This document shows positions 12,218 through 23,885 of a stretch of DNA of 64,000 bases, one piece after another. Source of the stretch: Tetragonia tetragonoides (taxonomy: Eukaryota; Streptophyta; Magnoliopsida; Caryophyllales; Aizoaceae); NCBI GenBank assembly GCA_038025085.1, contig CM076154.1, positions 17,768,001-17,832,000 on the forward strand, in the 5' to 3' direction. Both the position numbers and the translations under genes were made by a program. Position 1 is the stretch's first letter; each line of letters opens with the position of its first letter. The notes under the pieces are model-generated. The model had not been told where the DNA came from. It ran no database searches and saw only the letters and a list, made by a program, of their open reading frames with translations.

Positions 12218-12953
12218 ATGATTTTAGTTAACTCATGTGGATATCACACAAAATCAATCAGGAGGTCAGGAGGAGATGGTGTGTTATTGGCAATGGCATG
12301 GGCAGTTTGGAGATGTAGAAATGACATAATTTTTGAGGAAAAGATACCCAATGTTGGATTGATCACGAGTGGGTTCCTACTACTAGTGCAAGATTACAGA
12401 GAGTATTCGAAAAAAGTGTTCAAAACTATAAATACTCAGCCAACTACCTCATCCCCCGGTGATTGGATTCCTCCATGTTAACTCAAATGGTACAATTTTA
12501 AATGATGGATGAATCAGACAGGGAGCAATTATCAGAGATGAGATGGGCAATGTCGATGTCGTGGCAACAAAAAGGTTTTGTGCCGGGTGGGATCCTAAAA
12601 TGGCAGAGGTAGCAACTGCATTTTTTGGTTTACAGGTTGCAACAAATTTGCAGTTTAATGATGTTTGGCTAGAGAGTGATTCCCTTTCAATCATCAACAA
12701 GATCAAGCGTGATGATTCTTGTGTTGCCCATTCAAATCTGATTATAGAAGACATAGTATTCTTGAGTAATTCTTTTAATTTTTTTTACTTGCCTACATAT
12801 AAAACGAGCGGCGAACTCGGTTGCTCATTTGGTGGCGAGACTTTTTCCCCTAATGGGCTGGAACATGTATTTGTAAACAACTTTCCTCAAAGCATTTATC
12901 CTTGGTTGATATTGATTTATAAATCATCTCTCCCCCGTATTCCCATCAACTAA
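12218..12953 (+). pseudogene. LINE-type RNase H fragment captured in the large element
   Basis: The first frame contains LLAMAWAVWRCRNDIIFEEK, typical of the linker after the reverse transcriptase in plant L1 elements. After a stop at 12479-12481 and a frame change, a second frame reads IIRDEMGNVDVVATK, MAEVATAFFGLQVATNL and WLESDSLSIINKI, which are RNase H (RVT_3) signatures. Reverse transcriptase and endonuclease are missing and the first RNase H Asp region is degraded. It is either an insertion into, or a captured part of, the surrounding transposon. Confidence 0.7.
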
Positions 12954-13169
12954 GATGTGATGGAAAGGAATCTCAAAGACTATCAATACATTAGCTAGCA
13001 TCCACCAGTTATAATAACCTAACAGCAAGTAAGAACATGAGCAGCTAGCAAACAACAACTTGATCACTATGTTGAGCAACCAGTAACCAGCAACACTAGC
13101 ATACAACAACTAACAACAACAGACATCAACATTAGAGTGTAGCACCAACAACAGCTTAAGTCACTCATA

Positions 13170-13237
13170 AACCTACGTATGATTCGAACCCAAATCTTGT
13201 GCAGGTTCATGTGCTCTACCATTTGAGCTAATAGGTT
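13170..13237 (-). repeat. tRNA-like sequence 4 (minus strand)
   Basis: The minus-strand copy has AACCTAT at the 5' end, a good D-arm (GCTC AAATGGTA GAGC) and B box GGTTCGAATC, but the T-stem is mispaired and the 3' acceptor is ACGTAGGTT. It pairs with copy 2 in the second duplicated module. Confidence 0.55.
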
Positions 13238-15014
13238 TGAAGTTAAATAATTATAGATAGCAACCAGCAACATCAGACATTCATACCAAAATCTAGGCAT
13301 CTCTCCTTCACCTCCACATATCAATTTTAATATTTTATATAAATTTGATAACTTTACCTCATATTAGATGCTCACTTCCAAAAGCACCCATAAAGCGTCA
13401 TCAAGATATATAGATATATGATTAAGGACTCTCAAAGCCTACTCATTGATTGCAATTTGCAAGTTACCTGGTTTCCACCAATTTGTCTCAATCAACTTTA
13501 CAGATAGTACGAATATATACCCAATCTGTCCAAACTGAATGTTGACGCTTGTCAATAATCAACCAATCAACTCTATGCATGTAGTATAAATATACACATG
13601 CCCTTCTAAGTACTTCATTGAAACAATAGCATAGGTTCATTAAACGCGTAATACAGCTTCATTACAAAAATAGCACAATTTCATAAAAATGAATCCAAAA
13701 TTCATTGAAAATATAGCACAACTTCAACACATACATGAGCTTCGTTATAATGGAAGTTTTTGACTTATGTGAGTAAAACATTAGGAAGTTAAACAGAGGC
13801 CTTAACCATTCAAATCTAAAGCAATCTGTATGAACTTTAGTTATATAACTAATTAACAATCCAACGATTTGACTTCACGGCCCATGGGATTAGTCAAGCA
13901 ATGCTTTGAGCACCCATGCTATCTAGAAAAAAAACTTTCAAGCCAACAACTAATCAAGCTACAACTCACAATATGATAGGAAACTCTCTACTAAGGCATA
14001 TACAGGCAACCACTAACTAGCTGCATAAGGCATATAAAGGCAACCACTAGTTGGTTGCAATGTGTGCGATCTACATTGAAGCATCTAATTTTAAGTTAAA
14101 AAAAAATCATACAAACATGTGGTGGTCAATCAGGAAAAATACAAAATGAGTTTCACAAGATTTGGTAAAATACCCGCTCACCCACATCACCCATGCATAA
14201 ACACATAAACCAAGGAGAAAACATAAGGCTGAATTCCACAATCTATAAATTTATTTGCATACTAGTTCAAGTGTGCTTTCATGTTGAAGAAGAATGAATC
14301 ACTAACATTGTACATATTACCACGTCTCTAATTGCATATCCTACATTTATTTGATTTTCTTAATGAACTAATGGTCCCAAACTCAAGTACAAAAACAACA
14401 AATTCAATTAAAGCAATCACAAACAACCCTATAATTCAGCAAAATTAATCATGATTCAACCTATTATTACACAAAAGCCAATAGTAAAAGAGATTACTCC
14501 ACAAAAATATCACTAAAACCTTAAATCAACCACTTGCTCAATCACTTCTTTACTCTAACATGATAAAACCTCCACAAACCCTGAAATTCGTATAAAATTA
14601 TACAATTACGGAGAGCAAAATATACCTTAAACATGTTAGATCAGAAGAAGAAAACCTTGATGCCGCTGAAAATATCATTCAATTAGGGTTCCGAAATCGA
14701 AAGTAAAACGGAATGAGTACTGTAAGTTTGGAGGAGTAAAGCGTTGAAAATAGAGGAGAGAGAAACAATTGACAGCAATCAGTATGCCTCCTCTTACTTG
14801 AAGAAAAAGAAAAAGAAAATTGAGAACTTGCCCAATATTACTGTTATGCCATTAATGAGCATCAGATCTGCGCGCTACTTTTTCTCCAGGGGTTAATTTT
14901 GGAACGTTGATCTTGTTGATCGAACGGTCCACAATATTTGCTAGTTTGTATGGTTTGTATCTTAAGGAAGGTTTGTATAGGAGCCTCTACCTATATATAT
15001 ATATACACGAAATT

Positions 15015-15275
15015 GTACGAAATTGTACACCACAAGTAGGAGCTAAAAAAGAGGCCCACAATTCCATAGAAAGACATCACAATCCCTTGCGGATAAAAAA
15101 ATATTTGCTGGGGGCAAGGGAATAAAGATATCAAATTCTTACCAAGATAGCTGGAAATTCCAACCAATAAGAATCCTAATGAATCTAAAAAAAGGATAAA
15201 TGCCCAACATAAATTACTTATTTTTCGAGATCCCGTTATAAGTTCTATCCATATACGTTATGATCGCCAATTCAT
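15015..15275 (-). pseudogene. ycf4: ycf4 5' fragment (plastid-derived)
   Basis: Ycf4 is a thylakoid photosystem I assembly factor encoded in the plastid genome. Here the start codon at 15275-15273 opens MNWRS, but codon 6 is TAA (CGA TCA TAA CGT), where Ycf4 normally has a Glu codon. Recognisable downstream pieces are [25 protein letters not shown] and [17 protein letters not shown] residues with small changes. The copy ends at the WCTIS codons, less than half of the ~184-residue protein. It cannot function in the nucleus. Confidence 0.85.
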
Positions 15276-15340
15276 ACTAGATCTGGTTGCATTTAATTTG
15301 AATTGAAAGAATACCCCAAATAAATTTGACTTTCCTTACT
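15015..15340 (-). other. Nuclear plastid DNA insertion (NUPT), psaI-ycf4 region
   Basis: About 325 bp match my recollection of plastid DNA: the first ~87 codons of ycf4 on the minus strand plus ~65 bp of its upstream spacer. It begins immediately beside the TA-flanked end of the large transposon, next to a duplicated ACGAAATTGT. Confidence 0.85.
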
Positions 15341-16244
15341 CTTTTTGTTTCCTATATATAAGTGGATGTGCACACATGCTTAATGGAAAGTGGGCGTCCA
15401 CATAAGCAAGGCATATCCCCATTGTTTGACACGTCATCATAATATAAAATGCTTGAATCTATATTAATGCATTATTCTACATTAATGCATGAATCTATAT
15501 TAAACTTAAATATATTTTCTTAAATTTTTATAATGATACATTTATGATTTATATAATAATACAACATATTTTATTTTGCTAATCAATTTTTTTTTTGCGG
15601 ATGCTTTAACAATAGAGGTTACTGTATTCGAGCCAAAGCGTACATCGTTATTATTTCAATTTTTGCATTATTTGTTCTATAATAATATTTACAGTAGAAA
15701 CGAAATGAATATTAGCTTCTAATGATGGGTATACATAGTTGTTGACCACTTAATCATAATTTTATTGCATCCATTAGATACTTTGGATATACTTTTTTTG
15801 ATTGGATATTTGGAGTAAACTGCAAAAAAAGTAGTAGTAGTGGTGGTGGTCTTTTGGACTGAAGATTACACACTAGAAATTGGGTTAAATTGCAACAAAA
15901 ATAATAAAGATTTACTGGCTATACAAACCAGGTTTATATCATGGTTAACAAGGAATGAGATATTGGATATATTTTGGTATTCTACCCTACAAATTGATGT
16001 AGTATTGCAAAATTGTACCTTATTAAGCGACACGTTTAATATAAGAGGATTTTTTATATCCAACCGTGCATCGCACGAGAATGTAACTAGTAATGTAGAT
16101 AAAGCAATCTACATTTGCACTTCTTGGCTATTACATATTACCAAAGGATAATGTGACTTTTTTATAGATAAGATTTTGGGATAGAGTGTCTGATCAATTG
16201 ACCCTCGTGGGCCCATATTTCTAGATTGCGTATAGATAGATCTC
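15341..16244. other. Intergenic, AT-rich, no gene seen
   Basis: No supported ORF. It contains a CCGTGCATCGCACG palindrome at about 16063-16077, a motif I recall from plant repeat families. Small ORFs at 15840-16151 and 15866-16063 have no recognisable features. Confidence 0.55.
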
Positions 16245-16261
16245 ACATAATCAAATGAAAT
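16245..16261. repeat. LINE target site duplication, left copy
   Basis: ACATAATCAAATGAAAT, identical to 22605-22621 directly after the LINE poly(A). It defines the insertion precisely. Confidence 0.9.
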
Positions 16262-16427
16262 GTACAGGTCAATCAAATGATAGATCTCATAAACTACATT
16301 AATACATACACAAAGGGAGGACTGGATAGAGAGAGAATCCATCCCAGAGCAAAACCCTTCACCCTCCCAAGAGGAAACTGACCAGCAAAATCGTTCCAAC
16401 AAAAAGTTCAAACGCAAAACATACGAT

Positions 16428-18055
16428 TTGAGAAGCTTTCATGCCTCATTTGGCTCACCAAGTGAGAATTCTTTTGTTCCAGAGACAATTCAAGAAGCGG
16501 CACCTCAATCCCCACATAGAGAGGATTATGGTAATGGTAATCTCTCTCCTATAGGGAGAGTTGGGGCCAATGGCCTCTTCAATCAAATGGGAGGATCGTA
16601 TAGTCAGCGGCTTCAAGGAAATTTCTCTAATCTCCATGGGCTTGCCCATGGAAGAATCTTAGGTTTTCCATTGGAGGATGAGGAAGAAGTTTCGGATGAT
16701 GATGAGCCTTTGCCAGAAGATCAAGAGGATCCTTGTTGTCCTACTATTCTACTGACAAAGGAGGAAAAGCGCAGACTTCGTCGTCTATGGAGACATACGC
16801 TGATTATCAAGATGTTCAATAAGAAAATTGGCTACTACCAATTGATGAAAAAATTGAAAACAAAATGGAGTCTAAAGGGTGGTCTGACTCTAATTGACAT
16901 TGGTTATGAGTATTATGTTGCCAAATTCTCATATCTGGAGGATTATCATCATGTATTGACCCAAGGGTCATGGATGATAAATGACAGCTATCTACTGGTG
17001 CGTAAGTGGACACATGATTTTGTACCTGACAATGCTCCCCCTAAATGGTTGACGGCCTGGATTAGAATTCCATTTTTGTCAATGGAGTATTTAGATGCCA
17101 TGTTTCTAAAGAGAATTGCAGAAAAAGTCGGGAAAATTGTTCGAGTAGATCACACTACAGCTACAACAGAGAGAGCTCAATTTACTCGATCAAGTGTGGA
17201 GGTAGACTTATCAAAGCCCTTGTTGTCCATGTTTCGCCTTCATGGACGAGTATGGCACAATCAATGAGAGGGACTTAAACTTATTTGTTTCAATTGTGGT
17301 AAAATGGGACATCATCAAGAGGATTGCAAAATCTACCACGAAGCAGAGGAGGAGAATAAAATGAAGGAGGCACAAGTAGTCCAGCAGGAAGATAATGATG
17401 TCATGATCATCAATGAACCAGTTCAACCTGCAATTCCTAGCCAAATCTATGGCTCATGGATGCATGCTAAGAAGACATCTAGAAAGCGTAATACGAAGGA
17501 TGCCTCAAAGAACATAGAAGAGGGACGCGGGGCTCCAAGGGGTAACCCGAATACGGGTCACTCGGGTCAAAATCAGCATCAACAGGCAACAACTGCGAGG
17601 GGATCACGATTTGATTCAATTGCCAATTTGGATTCAAAAGAGGACGCAAATCAAGGAAATTCGACAATGATAATGTTGCTGAAAATAATGATACTGTTGA
17701 TGAGAATAATAATTTAGAGAATCCACAAGGCAAGAATATAGAAAATGATGCTGAAGTCATGGAGCCAGAGACGAATGTCAGGGAGGAAGTTGCACAAAAT
17801 GTGCAAGATTTAGAGGAAAACTTAATGGAAGTAAATCTGAGTGAGAATGGAAACTCCCAAGAGTTTGCTAATTTTGGGACTCCAGTTGTACAGAACAAGG
17901 AAGCCTCACAAATCCCTCAGAAGTCCACTTCAAAGCAAACTACTCAGCCTAAACAAAGCCACCAAATAACCAGGAAATCCCCCTCATATGCCTATCTCCA
18001 TGCCAACAGAATCATAACAAGGCACGCATCCCCGATCAACAAAGAAAACAAATAG
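16428..18055 (+). pseudogene. LINE ORF1 (DUF4283 + CCHC nucleic-acid chaperone)
   Basis: The open frame to 17267 contains the DUF4283-like segment (KMFNKKIGYYQLMKKLKTKW through WMINDSYLLVRKW). A TGA at 17265-17267 interrupts the frame just before the zinc knuckle CFNCGKMGHHQEDC at about 17290-17331, which stays in frame. The Gln/Lys-rich tail has another break near 17640-17717 and resumes in another frame to a stop at 18053-18055. ORF1 proteins coat LINE RNA. No ATG opens this frame: the first clear codon is TTG and the frame is open back to about 16283, so the true start is lost or non-canonical. Confidence 0.85.
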
Positions 18056-18104
18056 CCAAACACCTTTTTCCCGTCAATCTTCGCCAATCAGTTTCCACCT
18101 AACC

Positions 18105-21100
18105 ATGTCTTCACCTCCACAAGTACCCCTCACAGTGATTTCGTCCATGATCCCCCCGTCACTACTGGCGTTTTCCAGCATCTGCAAGGAGGAACCAGTG
18201 ATAGGGGTGGTAGTTCCTCTAGCCCACAAGATGGAGGTCCGAATCACTTCGATTCCGGACCCGATGATCAGCCCTCCAGAGCTGCTGTTTGAGATGACGT
18301 TGCCTCTTGACGTCTCTCGAGTGATCAACATGATCAGTATGGCCTATGTGGATTCCCTACCTTCAATCCCTTTATTAATGGAAGATCATTATCCTAATAT
18401 TTTACCTAATTCCATGCCAATCAGCTTTCTGGTGTGGAATGTACAAGGAGCAGGCAGCTCTAATTTTCTTGTGAAGGAAATTTTACGGATGCATCGTCCT
18501 TCAATGGTAGCACTTGTGGAAACCCATTTGGATGGTGAGAGAGCTGAACGCTTAGGCTCTCACATTCACTATGACGGTCACGCAAGAGTAGATGCAAAAG
18601 GACATAGTGGGGGTATTTCATTATTTTGGAAAAAAGTGGACGTTATTGTAGATGTAATAACCTTCCACACCCAACAGATCACAATTAAAATCTCTCGTTC
18701 TGAAGAGGAACCTTGGTTCTTCTCTGTTGTTTATGCGAGTCCGGATAGCACCAAAAGACAAGAACTCTGGGATATTTTATCCAATCTTGCCTCCTGACTC
18801 AATAAGCCTTGATTGTTAGCAGGGGATTTTAATGAAACTATTTCGCTAGATGAACGGCATGATGGGGATCATAATATGCAGATAAGATGTGATTTGTTCA
18901 AGAACTGGATTGAAAATTCGTCATTGCTAGACCTGGGCTATTCTGGACCACGGTTTACATGGACACGAGGAGTTCATATGGAGACACGTAAGGGTGCCAG
19001 ATTGGATAGGGGCCTGTGCAACTCCTTTTGGCGATTCAGGTTCCCCGGAAGCATCTATCCGTCACCTCCCTGCCATTAATTCTGATCATTCACCATTACT
19101 CATCAGTTCAAATGGATTTGTACCCCCGCCCAGGGGACCAAAACGCTTCTGTTTCCTTTCAGCTTGGATGGCACATGAGAAGTTTGAAAGTTTTATCAAG
19201 ACAACATGGAGAAATGATGTCCCCATTGTGTCATTTCTGAAATCTTTTGCAGAAGACTTACAGCAGTAGAATCGTAATGTCTTTGGGAATATCTTTCGTA
19301 GGAAAAGAACTCTTTGGGCTCGACTTGATGGGGCGCAAAAGAAATTAGCTGAAAATAGTGATCATTCCCTTTTCAAATTGGAAGCAAAATTGAGACAGGA
19401 ACTTGATGAGGTACTCACGCAGGAGGAAGAGTTATGGTTTCAAAAATCTCGCTTAGAAGCTTTGCAAGATGGAGACCGTAATACTACTTATTTTCATACG
19501 TCTACTATCATTAGACGGAAAATAAACAGAGTCGAGGCGCTGAAAAATGATCAAGAAGAGTGGATTACAGACCATTGGAGCTCAAAAAAATGATGGTGGA
19601 TTTTTACAGAAACCTGTATACAGCTGACAACACCCAGGTTGATTTGGGGAGGGTTCCAACAGATCAATTTTCTCTCATTCCATCCAGTGATTATGACCAG
19701 CTTACTAGGTCTTTTGTACCAAGTGATATTAAGGCTGCAGTGTTTTCCATGGGCCCGTATAAAGCTCTGGGACCAGATGACTTTCAAGCTCTTTTCTTCC
19801 AAAGACATTGGGAGGTTGTTAAGGAGAGTTTCTGTGATGCAGCGCTGAAAATCCTACGGGGTCAGGACATTCCCGATGGACTGAATGAGACCCATCTTGT
19901 GTTGATCCCTAAGATTGACAGCCCTCAACTGGTGTCTCAATTTAGGCCAATAAGTCTCTGTAATGTGCTTTATAAAAGAGTCACCAAGGCAATTGTCAAC
20001 CGTCTCAAACCAGTGTTCCCTTATATGATTTCTCCCACTCAAAGTGCCTTTGTTCCAGGGAGGCAGATTACAGATAACATTGTCATTGTACAAGAAGCTC
20101 TCCATTTGATGCGTAAGAAATAGGGAAGTGTAGGCTACATGTCTTTCAAATATGATCTAGCTAAAGCCTACGACCGCCTTCGTTGGGATTTTATTCGAGA
20201 TCCTTTGATGGAAATGCGACTTCCACAATTACTCTTGGATATTATCATGCTCTGTGTGACCACGCCCAAGATGAGAGTTTTATTGGAATGGAGAACCTAC
20301 AGATGCCTTTCAAACTTCGAGGGGAATTCGGCAAGGGGATCCATTGTCTCCGTACATATTTATCATGTGTATGGAGAGGCTGAGTCATATTATTGAAGAT
20401 GTTGTGAAAGGAAATTTATGGAAGCCAATATATTGTAGCCGTGGGGGTCCTAAGATTAGCAATCTTTTTTTTGTAGATGACATTGTGTTATTTGCGGAAG
20501 CTAATCCAATCCAACCCCGTATTATCAAAGGATGTCTTCAATTATTTTGTGAGGCGTCTGGGGAATTAGTCTCATACCCGAAATCAAGGGTATTTTTTTC
20601 CAGCAACGTGAATCAGGCGCTTGCTAGTGAAACGAGTGAGGCCTTGGGAATCGAAGCCATAGAGGACCTTGATTTTTACCTCGGAATGCCAACTATTAAT
20701 GGGAGGGTTACTCGAGCTACATTCCAACATATCATTGATAAGGTTGATAAGAGACTGAATGGGTGGAAAACAAGGTGTTTGTCACTGGCAGGACATTCAA
20801 CACTTACTAAGTCAGTGCTGTCGTCACTCGTTTTCTACTCTATGCAGACTGCACGTATCCCTCGGGTGGTATGTGACACCATTGATCGTAAATCACGCAA
20901 ATTTCTTTGGGGTGGTGTGAATGAAGAACAAGAAGTTCATTTGGTCTCATGGAACAATTTGCAGAAAGATAGAAAGGAAGGCGGCATGGGTATTAGATCA
21001 ATGCGGCAAAGTAATGCGGCCTTCCTCACAAAGATAGGCTGGAGAATGCTATCTGAACCCGGTTCTCTCTGGTCACAAGTCTTGAGCTCTAAATATTGCA

Positions 21101-22440
21101 AGGGCCGATGCGATATGGATATGTTTGTAGCTAAACAAAACTCATCTAATGTTTAGAGGGGTATTTGTGAAAACGCTCAATTTGTGAGACAGGGAGCACG
21201 CGTGGCGGTTGGTAATGGGAGGAGGACGTTATTCGGGGACCATTATTGTTGGGCGTCGGATGTACCTCTGTCTAGCCTTACTACTGCACCTGTACCAGAA
21301 GCAGAACAAGATCGTACAGTCGAAGAATATTGGGACTCTAATGAGGACTGGAACTGGGATGCAATTGCAGATTTCCTCCCTGCAGAAGCTCTGAAAATGA
21401 TTGCCTCGCATAAATTAATTGTTGGCGAAGATGAGGATGACAAGCTCTATTGGGGTGGCTTCCCTGTTTGGGGAATTTACTATTAAATCAGCACTGAAGC
21501 TGATTCATAATGAGTAAATTAATCAACCAAATAAAATGTGGGATATGGCGTGGCGTGCTCCTGTGTCGCATAGATTTAGAGTTTTTATTTGGCTCGTCCT
21601 CCATGACCGAGTTCTAACAAATGCTCAGCCAGTTGTTCGTCGTCTTGCCGAAGATCCACGGTGTCCAAGGTGTGGTGTAGATGAGGAAACAATTGATCAT
21701 ATGTTGAGACGTTGTCCGTATTCGATTGCAGTTTGGCGTACTTTGGGAACTTGGAGTGCAAACACAAACTTCTGGTCTCTCCCGTTCTAGTCTTGGATAG
21801 TTGATAATTTGGATACTACTGATCCAAATTATGAATCAGATGGGCCTTTGAAATTTGCTACTACTATATGGTGGTTGTGGAAGTGGAGAAATTGCATGGT
21901 TTTCGGACTAGGAGAGAAAATTCCATGGAATCCAGCTAGCTTCCTTCACGCAAGGTTTGACAAATGCAAAAAGCTCTTGCACCAGATGAAGCTCTTGGAC
22001 GGTCACAAGTCCCACGACAAACAGAATCTCTGATAAGATGGATTGCACCTGCAAATGACTGGATGTTGCTCAATACAGACGGGGCGTTGCGTGGAAATCC
22101 AGGACAAGCTGGTGTTGGAGGTATCATGAGAGATAGCCATGGGAAGATGCTAAAAGGATTTTCAGAAAATTATGGCTTTTACTTTGTGACAAGGGCTTAG
22201 ATTTTAGCACTGATGCGTGGAATCACTATGGGCAAAGATTTGGGAGTAAAGAAGCTAATGATTAAGGTGGACTCTCAAGCTGTGGAACAGATGATGGCGA
22301 GGAATGATGTACGAAATGGACCTGCTGTCTTTATAGTACGCAAATGCAGATCACTCATCCGAGCTACAGATTGGGAGGTGAAACTTGATCACTGCTTTCT
22401 TGAGGCTAATCGAGCTGCTGATTGGTTGGCAAATGAATGA
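18105..22440 (+). pseudogene. LINE ORF2 (endonuclease, reverse transcriptase, RNase H)
   Basis: Apurinic-type endonuclease motifs in order: FLVWNVQGAG (about 18427), VALVETHL, GHSGG, LLAGDFNE (about 18813) and SDHSP (about 19082). Reverse transcriptase follows: LVLIPKIDSPQLVSQFRPIS, SAFVPGRQITDNI, KYDLAKAYDRLRW and the catalytic FVDD box at about 20472. Then the zinc-like CPRCGVDEETIDHMLRRCP (21658-21717) and RNase H (NTDGALRGNPGQAGVGGI, KVDSQAVEQM, LEANRAADWLANE). Stops replace expected Trp codons at 18795, 18810, 19267 and 21154 and a Gln at 22198. Frameshifts occur near 19050, 20340, 21470 and 21960. It cannot make a working protein. Confidence 0.92.
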
Positions 22441-22604
22441 TGTGATCAAACGGAGACAATTAAATTCTTTGATACTGCTCCACTAGCACTTAGCTCTATT
22501 CTTTTTGAGGATGTAATAGGTGTGGCAAGGCCATGTAGTATTGTTAGTAGCTAGCTTATTTTTGTTGTTGGGGCTTGCCCCTCATTTGCCCCAAAAAAAA
22601 AAAA

Positions 22605-22621
22605 ACATAATCAAATGAAAT
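22605..22621. repeat. LINE target site duplication, right copy
   Basis: ACATAATCAAATGAAAT, matching 16245-16261 without mismatch. Confidence 0.9.
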
Positions 22622-22820
22622 AAATTTCATTATTTAAGCAAACATAAATTTCATTAACATACATGGATTAAGTAAAAATTTAATTAATGTACATAGATTA
22701 AATTACATTATTTAAGCAAATATAAATTTCATTTAACATACATAGATTAGGTAAAAATTCAGTCAACGTACATAGATTAAATTACATTATTTAAGCAAAC
22801 ATAAATTTAACGAACGTAAA
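22622..22820. repeat. AT-rich tandem repeat, ~77-bp unit
   Basis: About 2.5 degenerate copies built on CATAGATTAAATTACATTAT and TTTAAGCAAATATAAATTTC lie directly downstream of the LINE. Confidence 0.7.
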
Positions 22821-22878
22821 ACATAAAGAAATGATGCAGATTTGACAAAAAGCAGAATGTTTAGCCACTACAATCTAA

Positions 22879-23244
22879 TCATTCGCCGGCATCATTCCAA
22901 CCATATTTCTCCATGATAATCTTCACATGATGGTCGTGAGCTCTCTGCTGCAAGGGGGTCATAAGATTTCTATCTGCGTAAAGGATTTTGAAATCTGTTT
23001 CCCTTTCTTGATTTTCTATCTCTTTGGCCTTCAACTTCACCATCTGGGTTCGAGCCTCATGCCTTTGATTTTCCATAGATTGAAGATAACTCCAAGATTC
23101 CACAATACTAGAGAACCCCCCTTTCGCCTTCCTCTTTCCACTTTCCTTCCGTTTAGCAGCTTTTTGTCCTATTGGACGAACCTCTTCTACATCATCGACT
23201 ACCTTCGTTCTCTTTGAAGACCCCCCGATTGAGTTTTCTTTGCA
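22879..23244 (-). pseudogene. NAM-associated C-terminal domain fragment (Harbinger ORF1-like)
   Basis: The minus-strand frame reads RPIGQKAAKRKESGKRKAKG, then WSYLQSMENQRHEARTQMVK, LKAKEIENQERETDFKILYA and a C-terminus MEKYGWNDAGE. The pattern KAAKRK...K followed by a charged helix and D.ILY.DRN is typical of the plant 'No apical meristem-associated C-terminal' family, often the accessory Myb/SANT ORF of PIF/Harbinger elements. The N-terminal DNA-binding part is missing upstream. Family recognition is from memory. Confidence 0.55.
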
Positions 23245-23430
23245 ATTTTGTCGGTTTTTTAAAATCGGGCCGTATTCGGTTTTTCGGGTTAAGTCTTTTA
23301 TGTGTCAAATTAGTGTCTGTAACAATGGATTGGGTCTCGTCAAATGAATTTGGCCGGTTTGAGACGTATTTTTTTTAGTGGGCTTTTCAACTATCAATTT
23401 AGTTTTTGTGGTTTTTTCTTGGGTTGGGAC

Positions 23431-23885
23431 TTAGGGATGGCAATGGATCGTATTCGGATCGGGTTATGCTAAATCCGAATCCGCTCCGAATACTAAACGG
23501 GTTTTAAAATCACCTCCGAATCCGAATAACCTCCGATTAGGGAGGATCCGAATCCGAAACTATTCGGAGTCGGTAATCTCCGAATCCGATCCGTTTACTC
23601 GACGTCTTTCCAATTTTTTTTATTAATACTAAATAACTAATTGCTAATTCAACAAAAATAAATATGGCATATATATTAAGGATTTAAGATTCAAACAAAG
23701 ATAACATATATACTTAATTCAAATATATTAAGGATGTAGTACTCTTTTCTTAAAAAAATATTAAAAATAATCTGATATTCGGATCAGATTCGGATTCGGA
23801 TTTTTTTGATTCGAATTCGGTTCGGATTTTTTTGGCCTAAACGGATCGGATTCAGATCGGGTTCAGACTTGATTGCCATCCCTAA
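23431..23885. mobile_element. hAT-like MITE (455 bp)
   Basis: Terminal inverted repeats TTAGGGATGGCAAT / ATTGCCATCCCTAA start and end the element exactly. Flanks GTTGGGAC and GTTGGGTT form an imperfect 8-bp target duplication (6 of 8), the length expected of hAT elements. Subterminal regions are dense in GGATTCGGATCGG-type repeats in both orientations. There is no coding capacity. Confidence 0.75.

Larger units (their letters stand above)
8704..14992. mobile_element. Large TIR-type element (6.3 kb) with duplicated interior
   Basis: The left end GGGGAAGGGTCAGGTACAAACC and, reversed, the right end GGTAGAGGCTCCTATACAAACC are imperfect inverted repeats. They continue into TATACAAAC, GTACAA and a shared GACCGTTCGATC-like block, and both ends abut TA tracts (8633-8703, 14993-15004). 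The interior holds many dispersed TTCATTGAAAATA/GCACA units (9300-9700, 10000-10150, 11580-11760, 11890-12040, 13610-13740). A direct duplication pairs about 9885-10340 with 11785-12215, and a second pairs about 11040-11280 with 13020-13260. No transposase is recognised, so I infer a non-autonomous element. A target duplication cannot be read because the flanks are TA repeats. Confidence 0.5.
16262..22604 (+). mobile_element. L1-type LINE, near full length, dead
   Basis: A 6.3-kb non-LTR retrotransposon bounded by a perfect 17-bp target duplication and ending in GGGGCTTGCCCC, a short linker and poly(A). It has the plant L1 order: ORF1 with DUF4283 and a CCHC knuckle, then ORF2 with endonuclease, reverse transcriptase, zf-RVT and RNase H. 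Both ORFs carry stops and frameshifts. ORF1 has no good upstream ATG, which hints at slight 5' truncation. An intact target duplication beside heavy internal decay suggests an insertion of moderate age with fast C-to-T type mutation. Confidence 0.92.

Noticed and set aside
17479..17898. 139-aa minus-strand ORF
   Set aside because: Antisense to LINE ORF1, with no family features. The same holds for 16816-17013, 18074-18331 and 19854-20105 antisense to the LINE.
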